The position numbers and the translations under genes were made by a program. The notes beneath the pieces are model-generated. The model was not told where the DNA came from, did not search any database, and saw only the letters and a program-made list of their open reading frames with translations. A stretch of 64,000 nt of DNA, from the NCBI GenBank assembly GCA_017451025.1, contig JAFSSM010000049.1, positions 28,162 to 92,161 on the forward strand, read 5' to 3'. This DNA is from Synergistaceae bacterium (lineage in GTDB: Bacteria > Synergistota > Synergistia > Synergistales > Aminobacteriaceae). Positions 18,344 through 26,973 of this stretch are shown here, piece by piece (position 1 is the first letter of the stretch; every line of letters starts with the position of its first letter).

Positions 18344-18352
18344 TGCTATAAT
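18344..18352 (+). promoter_or_regulatory. Extended -10-like element facing the trpS-nif3 gap
   Basis: TGCTATAAT occurs on the plus strand, opposite to both neighbouring genes. If active it would make an RNA antisense to the trpS leader and the end of the Nif3-like gene. No plus-strand gene follows. Confidence 0.3.
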
Positions 18353-18396
18353 CCTTCCTCACTAAAGACGGTCATTTTCCAGTCCAAAATGCAATT

Positions 18397-18420
18397 TTTA
18401 CAACTACATTTACAACTACA
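18397..18420. repeat. Perfect 12-bp tandem duplication
   Basis: TTTACAACTACA is repeated twice head to tail in the gap between the Nif3-like gene and trpS. It covers the 3' end of the possible small reading frame described at 18416-18469. Confidence 0.7.
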
Positions 18421-18469
18421 AAAATCGACCATAATTAATGATGTTACAAGGCTTTATGCCCCCAAGCAA
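18416..18469 (-). CDS. Possible 17-residue small ORF in the trpS leader
   Basis: Directly after the Nif3-like stop codon is AAGGAGG, and 6 nt later a TTG opens an 18-codon frame (MLGGIKPCNIINYGRFL) that ends before trpS. It contains no Trp codon, so classical Trp attenuation is unlikely. It may be a remnant or chance; the ribosome site is stronger than most in this window. Confidence 0.25.
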   Translation of the reverse strand: MLGGIKPCNIINYGRFL

Positions 18470-18483
18470 ATAAACCTCCTTCG

Positions 18484-19251
18484 TTATATTCTCACCGGCT
18501 CAGGCAGTGCCTTAACGTCCAGCAATATCGTCTCAATTTTGCTCGCACTCAGCTGACGCACAAGTTCGGGAAGAGATGCCCGCTCCATTTCTCCGTGATC
18601 TGCAAGCGCAATGTTCATGTCCGAAAGCACATCTGCAAGCTCGTGATACTTCATGTCCGCAGTGATGTAAATATCAGCTTCATTCTCTAATGCGTCAATC
18701 CAGTATTCGCCGCCAGACCCTCCGCACAATGCTACTCGCGATATTTTCTCGGGCATGTCGTGCGAATAGAACGCCAGGTGCGACAATCCCCACGATGCTT
18801 TTACGTGCTCAAGGAATTTTTGTGTGTCCATTGCCTCCTTCAGCGTACCGAAAGCACCGAGTCCTGTCTCGTTATCCAGAACTTTAATCTTTTGCAGGCC
18901 CAGCAGTTTTGCCAGAGTCTCATTCACTCCTTTAGCCGCAACATCCCAGTTAGTATGTGCCGCAATAATATTTGTCCCGCTGTGTGCCGCGAGAAGAATC
19001 GTATCTCCCTGTTCCGTGTCGTCCGTTACCTTTTTCAGCGGCTTGAATATCAGCGGGTGATGACACACAATCACATTGCAGCCCTTGCTTACTGCCTCGG
19101 CTACCGCCATGCGCGTAGCATCAAGACACACTCCGATTTTGCGCACCTCGTCGTCGTAACTCCCTACCATCAGACCGCAATTGTCCCACTCCGCCGCAAG
19201 ACTGAACGGTGCGAACTTGTTTATGCGTGCTATTAGTTCGATTACGTTCAT
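18484..19251 (-). CDS. Nif3-like dinuclear metal centre protein (YbgI/YqfO family)
   Basis: The 255-residue product has the metal-binding motifs of the Nif3 family: CHHPLIFKPLK (His64, His65), NIIAAHTNWDVAAKG and, near the end, LADHGEMERA. It also has the glycine-rich CGGSGGEY. These proteins form toroidal hexamers with a two-metal site. Some have been described as GTP cyclohydrolase-like hydrolases, but the physiological role is uncertain. The gene follows the deoxynucleoside kinase with a short overlap. Confidence 0.92.
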   Translation of the reverse strand: MNVIELIARINKFAPFSLAAEWDNCGLMVGSYDDEVRKIGVCLDATRMAVAEAVSKGCNVIVCHHPLIFKPLKKVTDDTEQGDTILLAAHSGTNIIAAHTNWDVAAKGVNETLAKLLGLQKIKVLDNETGLGAFGTLKEAMDTQKFLEHVKASWGLSHLAFYSHDMPEKISRVALCGGSGGEYWIDALENEADIYITADMKYHELADVLSDMNIALADHGEMERASLPELVRQLSASKIETILLDVKALPEPVRI

Positions 19252-19886
19252 TAGAATTTACGCTCCGGAAAATATGACTTGACCTGCTCAAGAAATGCAT
19301 CAACCATTGACGGCGTATTTATGAATGCAGGGTTTGAGAGGTCCAGCTCTATGTAGTTCAGCTCGCCGGAAATTTCGGACTTCACGAAATCCAGAAAAGG
19401 CATGTATGCATCATAGAGGGATTTCCAGTATTCAACACCTGCGTCAATTTCGTCCTGCCTGCCCCTCGCGTGAATGCGCCTCATAATCTCGTCGAACGGA
19501 CACCTCACCAGCACAAGGAGTCTGGGATTCTTGACGTAGCGCAGGAGTGAATCGTAGAGCGTCAGGTAACATCCGAGCTGGCTGTCCTTGAAGTAACCGT
19601 CCCTGTAGTACATCAGGGCGTAAACTTTGTCGCCGAATATGCTTCTGTCCAGAATGTAATCATTTTCCTCGCTGGCGCACAGGTACTGAGCAAAGCGCGT
19701 TACCAGAAAGTTCAGCTGCATCGGGAACGCCCAGCGGTTATCATGGTGGAAGCGGCTCAACAGGTCTAACGGATCCCGGAACTCTTCGGGCATAATCTTG
19801 AAGCCTAAGCGTTCGGATATGAGATTCACGATGGTAGATTTGCCGCTGGCGGTCATGCCTTCGACAATAATCTGTATCTGGCCCAA
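19251..19886 (-). CDS. Deoxynucleoside kinase family protein
   Basis: The 211-residue kinase has the P-loop EGMTASGKST (residues 9-18), the DRS motif in DYILDRSIFGDKVYALMYY and an arginine-rich lid (MRRIHARGRQDEID). This matches the deoxyadenosine/deoxyguanosine/deoxycytidine kinase family, which salvages deoxynucleosides. The start appears to be TTG about 10 nt after AAGGAG. No ATG is available near the N-terminus without losing the P-loop strand. Substrate preference cannot be read from sequence. Confidence 0.9.
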   Translation of the reverse strand: MGQIQIIVEGMTASGKSTIVNLISERLGFKIMPEEFRDPLDLLSRFHHDNRWAFPMQLNFLVTRFAQYLCASEENDYILDRSIFGDKVYALMYYRDGYFKDSQLGCYLTLYDSLLRYVKNPRLLVLVRCPFDEIMRRIHARGRQDEIDAGVEYWKSLYDAYMPFLDFVKSEISGELNYIELDLSNPAFINTPSMVDAFLEQVKSYFPERKF

Positions 19887-19931
19887 AATGTATTAGCTCC
19901 TTTACGGTGATTAATTTGTGAGAATTATGCG

Positions 19932-19937
19932 ATTATA
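19932..19937 (-). promoter_or_regulatory. Candidate -10 box for the kinase-nif3 run
   Basis: On the minus strand the bases read TATAAT within GGTATAATCGC, about 45 nt upstream of the kinase start. A convincing -35 box was not seen. Confidence 0.4.
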
Positions 19938-20019
19938 CCAGATTGCAAAACTCACCCGAAATTATTATCATTTTCCATGCTTCAACCCTTGACGCTCTAA
20001 TCTAAAGGAGGCTACAAAT

Positions 20020-21117
20020 TTGACAGCAGACCGCAGACCCACATTCTGCACTCTCCAGAACATCCATAACGTACACCTCACAAAAGAAGTAGGACTAATT
20101 CCTTATGCTATGCACAAGTTCAAGAACTACGATGCTTTTATGGCGACATACCGCAATGACGAATACTCCAACCTGAAATACACTCCAGGACTCAGAATGG
20201 AATTTATCCCCAAAGTTTCGGGAAACTGGATCATAGATTCTTGCTTGTGGCTAATCAGGAATGCGAAAAGGATTGATGTCCTGAATATTTATCACCCTGT
20301 CATGAGGACATTTGCACATGCACGAACCTACAAGCTCCTCAATCCTGGCGGCAAAATATACCTGAAATTCGACGGAGCTTACGGAAGACATAACAGGGGC
20401 ACATTCTGGAAGCGTATGTGTTACAACTGGCTGGTGAAACACGCTTACTGTGTGAGCACGGAACTTGACGGCAACGATAAAGTACTTTCCGACGACTGGG
20501 GACGCAAAATATTATGTGTGCCTAACCCAATAAACCCGAACGAACTATCAGACTTCCGGCCATTTTCCGAACGCAGCAACGTTATTTTCACCGCAGGAAG
20601 GCTCGGCACTAAACAGAAAGCTACTGAAATTCTGCTTGATGCCTTCGTGAAAATTGCGCCGAATATTCCGGGCTGGACATTGAAGCTGGCGGGAGGTTTC
20701 GAGGAAAACATCAACATAGCCCGAGATTTTTACTCTGCTCACCCGGAACTTGCGGGACGCGTGATATTTACGGGGGATATTCGGGACAGGAAAGAAATCA
20801 CAGAGATGTACAGGGATGCTAAAATTTTCGCATTTCCTTCACGCTGGGAGAGTTTCGGTATTGCCCTGACAGAAGCAATGATGAACGGATGTTTTGCCGT
20901 CGCTACGGATATTCCGTCGACCAGAAGCCTCACGGAAAATTTCAGGCTAGCACTAGGCTTTAAGGTTGATGATGTTGACGGCCTGGCCAAGAACCTGCTT
21001 TACGCCTGCACACATGAAGCGGAAATAGAACCCATAGCCCGCGAAGCCAGAACAATCATAACGGAACGCTGTGATCTGCGCAGAATTTGCGATGTTATTG
21101 CTGATGGCCTGAGTTAG
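20020..21117 (+). CDS. Glycosyltransferase family 4 (GT-B fold)
   Basis: The 365-residue protein has the GT4 C-terminal half: VIFTAGRLGTKQKATEILLDA at the start of the donor domain, then AKIFAFPSRWESFGIALTEAM, the Glu-rich donor-binding motif. It should transfer a sugar from a nucleotide donor onto a surface polysaccharide or lipid acceptor in the cytoplasm. The start is TTG, with AAAGGAGG 10 nt upstream. It is a single plus-strand gene between two minus-strand blocks. Acceptor and sugar are unknown. Confidence 0.92.
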   Translation: MTADRRPTFCTLQNIHNVHLTKEVGLIPYAMHKFKNYDAFMATYRNDEYSNLKYTPGLRMEFIPKVSGNWIIDSCLWLIRNAKRIDVLNIYHPVMRTFAHARTYKLLNPGGKIYLKFDGAYGRHNRGTFWKRMCYNWLVKHAYCVSTELDGNDKVLSDDWGRKILCVPNPINPNELSDFRPFSERSNVIFTAGRLGTKQKATEILLDAFVKIAPNIPGWTLKLAGGFEENINIARDFYSAHPELAGRVIFTGDIRDRKEITEMYRDAKIFAFPSRWESFGIALTEAMMNGCFAVATDIPSTRSLTENFRLALGFKVDDVDGLAKNLLYACTHEAEIEPIAREARTIITERCDLRRICDVIADGLS

Positions 21118-21121
21118 TCCA

Positions 21122-21157
21122 TAAAAAAATCTCCCCCCGCTTCATCAACGAGGGGAG
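21122..21157 (-). terminator. Rho-independent terminator of the type II secretion run
   Basis: CTCCCC (21131-21136) pairs with GGGGAG (21152-21157), and a run of seven T follows on the minus strand. It lies 15 nt beyond the gspH stop codon and ends the secretion cluster. Confidence 0.85.
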
Positions 21158-21172
21158 CATGTCTTCCAGCTG

Positions 21173-21667
21173 CTACTTATCGACTTTCATGCAATAGCCC
21201 GTTACCGTCAGAACATATTCATCTGCTGTGCTCTCCGAAGCTCCAGGCTCAACATAGCTTATCCGTGCCGGTGAACACGATCCATCCCTGTAGAACGAAA
21301 TCACTTCCGGCTCAAACCTCCAGCCCTCTCCTTCAGGAATATTCTTCAGCTTGAGTTCTTCCCAGTCATACACAGGAGGACGGGTTACGTTCGTCCCGAG
21401 AAACACGCTCAAACTATCCTCCGGCATCTCCTGCCTCAAATAGCCCTCCGCGAAAATTTCTCCTCTCCTTGACGCTCCCTTAGTGTCAACCTTCAAGCGA
21501 ATTGGTGTTCCGGACAATGCACGGTCTATTGCTTCCTCCATCAACCGCTGAAGTGCCGTCGAATCCGCCTCAAAGACAAACGACATTCTCGGCAAGAGCA
21601 CTCCTGCCGCAGTCCCGATTATCACCAGGACTATCATTATCTCGATGAGCGTGAATCCCCGGCGCAA
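21173..21667 (-). CDS. gspH: Type II secretion minor pseudopilin GspH
   Basis: The 164-residue protein opens with the prepilin cleavage motif RRGFTLIEIMIVLVIIGTAA, with cleavage after Gly and Glu at +5, then a hydrophobic helix and a globular domain. Placement last, directly after gspG, and the length point to the GspH/FimT group. Minor pseudopilins form or cap the tip of the periplasmic pseudopilus. Confidence 0.85.
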   Translation of the reverse strand: MRRGFTLIEIMIVLVIIGTAAGVLLPRMSFVFEADSTALQRLMEEAIDRALSGTPIRLKVDTKGASRRGEIFAEGYLRQEMPEDSLSVFLGTNVTRPPVYDWEELKLKNIPEGEGWRFEPEVISFYRDGSCSPARISYVEPGASESTADEYVLTVTGYCMKVDK

Positions 21668-21671
21668 TGTC

Positions 21672-22112
21672 CTAGTCCTCGTTTGTGATGTCGGCGTTGA
21701 CTCCCTCGCCGCCCTCTTCTCCGTCAGGACCGTAGCTCGTTATCGTTATCCTGCCGTTCTGATTCCTGTACACATATGGATTTCCCCAGGGGTCATCGGG
21801 AACTTTCTTGAGATAGCCGCCATTCTGGTAGTGCTTCGGGATCGGTGAAGTTGACGGTGCAGTTACGAGAGCGTCAAGACCCTGCTGTGTGCTCGGGTAA
21901 AATCCGTTGTGCATTCTGTACATCTCAAGAGAATCCTCGAGGCTGCGAATCTGAGTCGCCGCAGTTGTCCTCTGAGCCTCCGCTACCTGCGGCCCGATTC
22001 TCGGCACGACCAGCGCCGCGAGCAATCCCAAAATTACCACGACTACCATTATCTCGATCAGGGTAAATCCTGACCGACGAACTAAACGCATTGACTTCTT
22101 ACTGTCCTTCAT
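21672..22112 (-). CDS. gspG: Type II secretion major pseudopilin GspG
   Basis: The 146-residue protein has RRSGFTLIEIMVVVVILGLL followed by LVVPRIG, characteristic of GspG. It also has the family's C-terminal calcium-binding stretch, SYGPDGEEGGEGVNADI, and PWGNPYVYR. GspG builds the pseudopilus shaft that pushes substrates through the secretin. The ATG has AAGGAGG at good spacing. No prepilin peptidase gene is in the window. Confidence 0.97.
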   Translation of the reverse strand: MKDSKKSMRLVRRSGFTLIEIMVVVVILGLLAALVVPRIGPQVAEAQRTTAATQIRSLEDSLEMYRMHNGFYPSTQQGLDALVTAPSTSPIPKHYQNGGYLKKVPDDPWGNPYVYRNQNGRITITSYGPDGEEGGEGVNADITNED

Positions 22113-22129
22113 GAAAATTCCTCCTTCGT

Positions 22130-23281
22130 TTATCTTACAATGCCAGCCAAGTCGAACACCGGGGTCAATATCGCCAGCACTATAAATCCTACACTGAACC
22201 CTAAGCTCAATACCATTATCGGCTCCATCAGCGTCGATAATCTTTCCATTCTCGTCTGGGCAATTTCGCGCGACTGCTCCGATACGTTCGTCAACGCTCC
22301 CGACAAATCCCCGCCCATCTCTCCGACACGCACAACTGCTACCGTCTCTTCGGGCATACCGATTTTCTCGAGTGCCTTGTCGAATCTGTGTCCGGCCTTC
22401 ACCATTTCCGCCGCGTCAAGCCACCTCTGCGTCTGCACGTCCATCGATGAGGCCATCTTCAACGCCTGCACTAAGGGTATTCCGGATTTCAGCAGGGTGC
22501 TCAAGTGCGACATCACCAGTGCCAAATTCAGCTGGTCAGTTATTCCGCGCATAAACGGCATCGTGATTTTCCGGCCTGTGCGTTTCATCCACAGATACCC
22601 CAGCAATAACGCGAGCAATAACCACAATCCCCAGTTGCTCAGGAAATCGGACATTCCGATTAGTATTCGCGTCGGCAGGGGCAAAGTCTGGTGCATGTCC
22701 TCGAACAATTCCGAGATTTTAGGCACAACGTACGTCAGCATGAACGACACAACTCCGACTCCGACTACCGCCATAACTATCGGGTACGTCATTGCTCCCC
22801 GAATTTTGCGGCGTAAGTCGTCTTCCAGCTTGAACTCGTCCGCCGCCTCATTCAGAACTGAGATTAGCGTTCCGGACTGCTCACCTGATTCTGCTACCCT
22901 CCAAAGCGATTCACGGAATGCTCCGCTCTCCGCAAGGGCTGTGTGGAATTTCCTTCCGCCCTCAACTTCCGACAGCAGCTTTTCCATCACGGGCTTCATC
23001 ACTCTATCGTGAGCCTGCTTCGACATTATGCGCAGTGCATCAGCCAGCGGAAGGCCGGACTTCAGGTATGACGACAGGGAGCGGCAGAAAAATATGTGCT
23101 GATCCAGCGGAAGAAGTTTTATCTTGACGTTTCCCTTCTTCTCTTCGGCCTGCTTGACATCTACGACAATTATTCCCCGTTCCGTCAATTTGTCCACTGC
23201 CTGCATTGAGGACGCGGCTTCTACTGTGCCCTTAGTGCTCTTGCCGTTGGGATTATAGCCTGTGTACGCAAAGTATGGCAT
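22130..23281 (-). CDS. gspF: Type II secretion inner-membrane platform protein GspF
   Basis: At 383 residues it has the typical GspF start (MPYFAYTGYNPNGKSTKGTVEA) and two cytoplasmic helical repeat domains separated by three membrane segments. The central segments are AMTYPIVMAVVGVGVVSFML and WGLWLLLALLLGYLW, and the third is the C-terminal LSLGFSVGFIVLAILTPVF. GspF links the ATPase GspE to the pseudopilus base. The start lies 11 nt after the gspE stop, behind GAGGAAAG. Confidence 0.96.
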   Translation of the reverse strand: MPYFAYTGYNPNGKSTKGTVEAASSMQAVDKLTERGIIVVDVKQAEEKKGNVKIKLLPLDQHIFFCRSLSSYLKSGLPLADALRIMSKQAHDRVMKPVMEKLLSEVEGGRKFHTALAESGAFRESLWRVAESGEQSGTLISVLNEAADEFKLEDDLRRKIRGAMTYPIVMAVVGVGVVSFMLTYVVPKISELFEDMHQTLPLPTRILIGMSDFLSNWGLWLLLALLLGYLWMKRTGRKITMPFMRGITDQLNLALVMSHLSTLLKSGIPLVQALKMASSMDVQTQRWLDAAEMVKAGHRFDKALEKIGMPEETVAVVRVGEMGGDLSGALTNVSEQSREIAQTRMERLSTLMEPIMVLSLGFSVGFIVLAILTPVFDLAGIVR

Positions 23282-23291
23282 CTTTCCTCAC

Positions 23292-24830
23292 CTAGTCCTC
23301 CCCTGCAACACGGGCCAATTCGTCCGGAGAAGTAAGGCCGGACTGCACAGCCGATAACCCTATCTCCCACAGAGTCTTGAACCCGGATTTTCGCGCTATC
23401 TCACGCAATTTCGACGCTGGTGCTCCACCCACAAATGCCTCCTGAATTTCCTCGTTGATCACGAACTGTTCATAGAGACCTACACGTCCGCGATAGCCTG
23501 TGTTGTGGCAATGCGGACACCCTACAGGTTCAAACGCTCTGGTTAGTCCCTGCGAGGCCATCATCGCCGGAGGTTCAATCTCTCGCCGACAATTCGGGCA
23601 CAACCTGCGAGCGAGTCTCTGCGCAACCGTGCCGATCATGCACGATGCGGCCAAGTACGGCTCAATCCCCATGTCTACAAGACGAATTATTGCACTGATG
23701 GAATCGTTCGTGTGAAGTGTTGAGAGCACCAGGTGTCCGGTGAGCGAAGCCTGCACTCCGATATGAGCTGTCTCGAAGTCGCGCATCTCTCCGATCATAA
23801 CTATATCGGGGTCTTGTCGCAAAATTGACCTCAACGCCGCCGCAAAAGTTACTCCGGCCTTTTCGTTGACCTGTATCTGCGAAACTCCCGGCAACGCGTA
23901 TTCTACGGGGTCTTCTACGGTGATGATGTTCACCTCCGGACGCGCAAGCTCCTGCAAGATTGCGTAGAGGCTCGTCGATTTTCCGCTTCCTGTCGGGCCG
24001 GTGAACAGTATCATTCCGTGCGGGTGATGGATCAGGCCGTTCATGATGTTCCGCTCGCGCTCCTCCATGCCCAAGTCCGCAAGCGTCAGTAACCCGCCGC
24101 CCTTATCCAGAAGTCTCATCGCGATTCGCTCACCGTATTGCGTCGGCACAAGTCCTACACGGACATCTACTGCTCTGTCGCCGAGAGTTATTCCGATTCT
24201 TCCGTCCTGCGGTGCCATGTGCTCGGCTATGTCCATTCGCGACATGACCTTTATGCGGCTCGTTAAGGGTGCCTGATTCGAGCGCGGGAGTCTGAGTCTG
24301 TCCTGAAGCACTCCGTCAATCCGAAAACGTATCAGCACTTCGTCCTCGTAGGGTTCGACGTGAATATCCGTTGCCCTCTGTTTCAGTGCATCGACGAACA
24401 ATCCATTGACGAGTCTGATTACGGGAACATCTACACTGTCGCTGAGTATATCCTCGCGCGTCAGATCGTCAATGTCGTCAATTCCCTCAATGCCCTTCGC
24501 CGCTTCGTCCGCCGCAACACTGCGCAAATCGTAGAGGGTGTGAATCAAGTCGCCTAACTCTTTTTCGCCGTGAAGCTCCAGGTCTATCGGATAGCCCAGC
24601 GCAAGACCAAGCATCTGTGCTTTCGGCCAAGCGTCAAAATCCACCGCACCGACTATCAGCATTTCGCCGTCGATTCTCAGCGGCACAATCCGCTCCTGCC
24701 TCAGAATGTCAAGGCTGAATCCCTCAGGCAGCAACGCGCTCACTTCCTTTGCATCAGGCAGAGGCGAAGGGCGAGGGGCTAGGGGCGAGGGGCTAGGGGC
24801 TAGGGAAGTAGTAGTCTGTTCCTCAGGCAT
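23292..24830 (-). CDS. gspE: Type II secretion ATPase GspE, with 7-bp repeat at its 5' end
   Basis: The 512-residue ATPase powers pseudopilus assembly. It shows Walker A GPTGSGKST, the Asp box IITVEDPVEY, Walker B DPDIVMIGEMRD, the His box LTGHLVLSTLHTNDS and two CxxC zinc pairs (CPNC and CPHC). The start ATG has GGAGG 8 nt upstream, overlapping the gspD stop. Residues 9-26 are an odd Ser/Pro/Leu/Ala/Arg-rich tract encoded by six copies of a heptamer (24763-24804). Because 7 is not a multiple of 3, a change in copy number would throw the gene out of frame. The tract is not part of known GspE N-terminal domains. Confidence 0.96.
   Translation of the reverse strand: MPEEQTTTSLAPSPSPLAPRPSPLPDAKEVSALLPEGFSLDILRQERIVPLRIDGEMLIVGAVDFDAWPKAQMLGLALGYPIDLELHGEKELGDLIHTLYDLRSVAADEAAKGIEGIDDIDDLTREDILSDSVDVPVIRLVNGLFVDALKQRATDIHVEPYEDEVLIRFRIDGVLQDRLRLPRSNQAPLTSRIKVMSRMDIAEHMAPQDGRIGITLGDRAVDVRVGLVPTQYGERIAMRLLDKGGGLLTLADLGMEERERNIMNGLIHHPHGMILFTGPTGSGKSTSLYAILQELARPEVNIITVEDPVEYALPGVSQIQVNEKAGVTFAAALRSILRQDPDIVMIGEMRDFETAHIGVQASLTGHLVLSTLHTNDSISAIIRLVDMGIEPYLAASCMIGTVAQRLARRLCPNCRREIEPPAMMASQGLTRAFEPVGCPHCHNTGYRGRVGLYEQFVINEEIQEAFVGGAPASKLREIARKSGFKTLWEIGLSAVQSGLTSPDELARVAGED
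24763..24804. repeat. Heptanucleotide tandem repeat inside gspE
   Basis: Six contiguous 7-bp units read on the plus strand GGCGAAG, GGCGAGG, GGCTAGG, GGCGAGG, GGCTAGG, GGCTAGG. They encode residues 11-25 of GspE on the minus strand. The units are imperfect, which limits but does not exclude slippage. Confidence 0.9.
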
Positions 24831-24832
24831 AG

Positions 24833-26917
24833 CTACTTCCTCCGAAGACTCTTCTGGTACATGTCCCTGAATCGTGCATCTATGTCCGCCTCAACAGGAC
24901 TCACGTCCATACTCACCAGATCACTGCGCGCATATGCCGGCATAAGACTGGCCATGTTCAGGTCTTTCACGTCGGGCGATACAAACCTGTTGGTGAATCC
25001 CGACGCTCTCATCGTTACTCCGCGCATCTCCTCCGGTGTCTCGATTATCTGCGGGGTCAGGAAAATCACAAAGTCTACTTTTTCCTTCTCCTTCGAGATT
25101 TTCTGAAACAGGCTCCCGATTAACGGTATGTACGATATTCCCGGCACCCTGCGCTTCAACGAACGCTCCGTCTCCTTCAGCATTCCTCCAAGAATTACAG
25201 TCTCGCCGTCCGCAACCACCACCGAAGTAGTTACCTCACGCTTGGACGTTATCGGCGTTGCTGTCCCGGCGGGAGTCATTACGTCCTCCGTCGTCTGCTT
25301 GATGTCCATCGTTACGAGATTGCCGCTTCTTATGTGGGGGGTTACTGTGAGGGTTAAGCCGGTGTCCTTGTAGTCATAGTTGCTCTGAACTGCCGAAGGG
25401 TTGCTCAAATCCGACGTTGAACCTTTCAGCACGGGGATTACTTGGCCGACCTGGAAACTGCTTTCCTTGTTGTCGATGCACATTAAACGCGGAACAGAGA
25501 GAATATTTACGGCGTTGTACTTCTTCAGAAATTCCATAGCCGCATACATGAAAGGCAAGGGCGAAAATTCCGTCGTGGTGTATGAATTGCCGTGTGCGTC
25601 GTAGTGCACTTCCTCACGCCTCAACGAATCCGTGTACATCGTCATGAACGTTGAGGGTACGTTCGTCTCGCCCAGCGTCATTGTTCCGCCGAGCATAAGG
25701 TCGTCCCACAACTGGCCGCCTATCATTGCCCAGTCTATGCCGTTGTTTTCCAGATTGGTAACGTTAATTTCGGCGATAAACCCGCGCAGCAAAATCTGTC
25801 TGGGCTGAATGTCTATCGCGTCGAGAATCGGCACAAGAGAGTCATACTGTCTCTGCGTTGCCGCGAAAATCAGGCTGTTAGTCGCCACATCCGGAACTAC
25901 TGTTGCGGGGAGTCTTGCGGCATCGACTCCGAGCATCGTTGCACTCGAGGCGAGAACGCGTCCAACCTGTTCTGCGGCGGCTGTTGCGTCAATATTCTTG
26001 AGCTTGTAGATGTGGAAGTCGCCTATTTTGGAATCAACATCCAGCTCACGGATTATACGCTCTGCCCGTGAGACAGCCGCACCATTCCCGACAACTATTA
26101 TCTTCTTGCTCGGTGCATCAGGTATTGCGTTCAGACCTTGAAGCGGGCCGTTCGCACCAGCAATAGCGTTTAGCTGTCCTGCCACTACTCCGGGATCAGC
26201 ATACTTCAGCTCATAAGTTCGGGTAGTTCTTGCGCTCGAAGGCGTATCCATTTTGCGCAACAGCTCCATTCCCTTGTTCACGTCGGTAGCTCTGCCCTGA
26301 AGCAATATATCCTTGCCGTTACCTACCGGCATAACCATAAGGCTTGGCCCGAACGACTGCTGTAACGCCGGAATTATGCTCTCAACCGTAATGTAATCGA
26401 CGGGCACTATGTACGTTACGGTCTCCTCGCCGAAACCGGGACCTGCTTTGCCCCGGTAAACATTAGGCGAAGGACTTACTCCGCCCTGCCTGACTATCGA
26501 ATAGCTGCCCATATCCTGCAGCGAAAAGTTATACATCTGAAGCACAGACAGCATAATTTCCCTGCTCTCCCTGACTGTTACGGGATGAGGGGAAATTATC
26601 GTGATCTTGCTGCTTATATTGGGAGGCACAAGTATATTTTCCTCCAGTACTTCAGACATGAAACGCATAAACCTCACTAAATCCATATCCTTGAAGTTGA
26701 ACTGCACAAGGCCGCTTCTGCGCATAGCTTTGGCAGCATCCATAAGGGCGTTTTCCTCTTCAGGGGTCATGTTATCACCCATCCCGGACTGGGATTGTGC
26801 AGGAGGTGTCTGCGTTTGGGCGGGCTGGCGGCGGGTTGCTCCCTCTGCAACAGGCTCAACAAAAGCACCAAGAGCCAGCGAAATCATCATTGTGTACGAA
26901 ATTTTCCTGATACTCAA
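24833..26917 (-). CDS. gspD: Type II secretion outer-membrane secretin GspD
   Basis: The 694-residue protein has an N-terminal signal segment (MISLALGAFVEPVAEGA) and an N0 domain (VQFNFKDMDLVRFMRFMSEV). N1-N3 ring domains follow, with repeats such as YELKYADPGVVAGQLNAI and YKLKNIDATAAAEQVGRVL. The C-terminal secretin pore has VPRLMCIDNKESSFQVGQ, TLTVTPHI and VADGETVILGGML. It forms the outer-membrane channel. A Gln/Pro/Thr-rich linker follows the signal. No pilotin gene was recognised. It directly precedes gspE. Confidence 0.97.
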   Translation of the reverse strand: MSIRKISYTMMISLALGAFVEPVAEGATRRQPAQTQTPPAQSQSGMGDNMTPEEENALMDAAKAMRRSGLVQFNFKDMDLVRFMRFMSEVLEENILVPPNISSKITIISPHPVTVRESREIMLSVLQMYNFSLQDMGSYSIVRQGGVSPSPNVYRGKAGPGFGEETVTYIVPVDYITVESIIPALQQSFGPSLMVMPVGNGKDILLQGRATDVNKGMELLRKMDTPSSARTTRTYELKYADPGVVAGQLNAIAGANGPLQGLNAIPDAPSKKIIVVGNGAAVSRAERIIRELDVDSKIGDFHIYKLKNIDATAAAEQVGRVLASSATMLGVDAARLPATVVPDVATNSLIFAATQRQYDSLVPILDAIDIQPRQILLRGFIAEINVTNLENNGIDWAMIGGQLWDDLMLGGTMTLGETNVPSTFMTMYTDSLRREEVHYDAHGNSYTTTEFSPLPFMYAAMEFLKKYNAVNILSVPRLMCIDNKESSFQVGQVIPVLKGSTSDLSNPSAVQSNYDYKDTGLTLTVTPHIRSGNLVTMDIKQTTEDVMTPAGTATPITSKREVTTSVVVADGETVILGGMLKETERSLKRRVPGISYIPLIGSLFQKISKEKEKVDFVIFLTPQIIETPEEMRGVTMRASGFTNRFVSPDVKDLNMASLMPAYARSDLVSMDVSPVEADIDARFRDMYQKSLRRK

Positions 26918-26973
26918 ATCCTATGCATCCCCCATACAATTTTACGGAGACTGTATCATACTACAAAATTTGC

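Noticed and set aside
22140..23012. Plus-strand frame of 290 codons opposite gspF
   Set aside because: The gspF protein is clear on the minus strand; the opposite frame has no recognisable domain or ribosome site.
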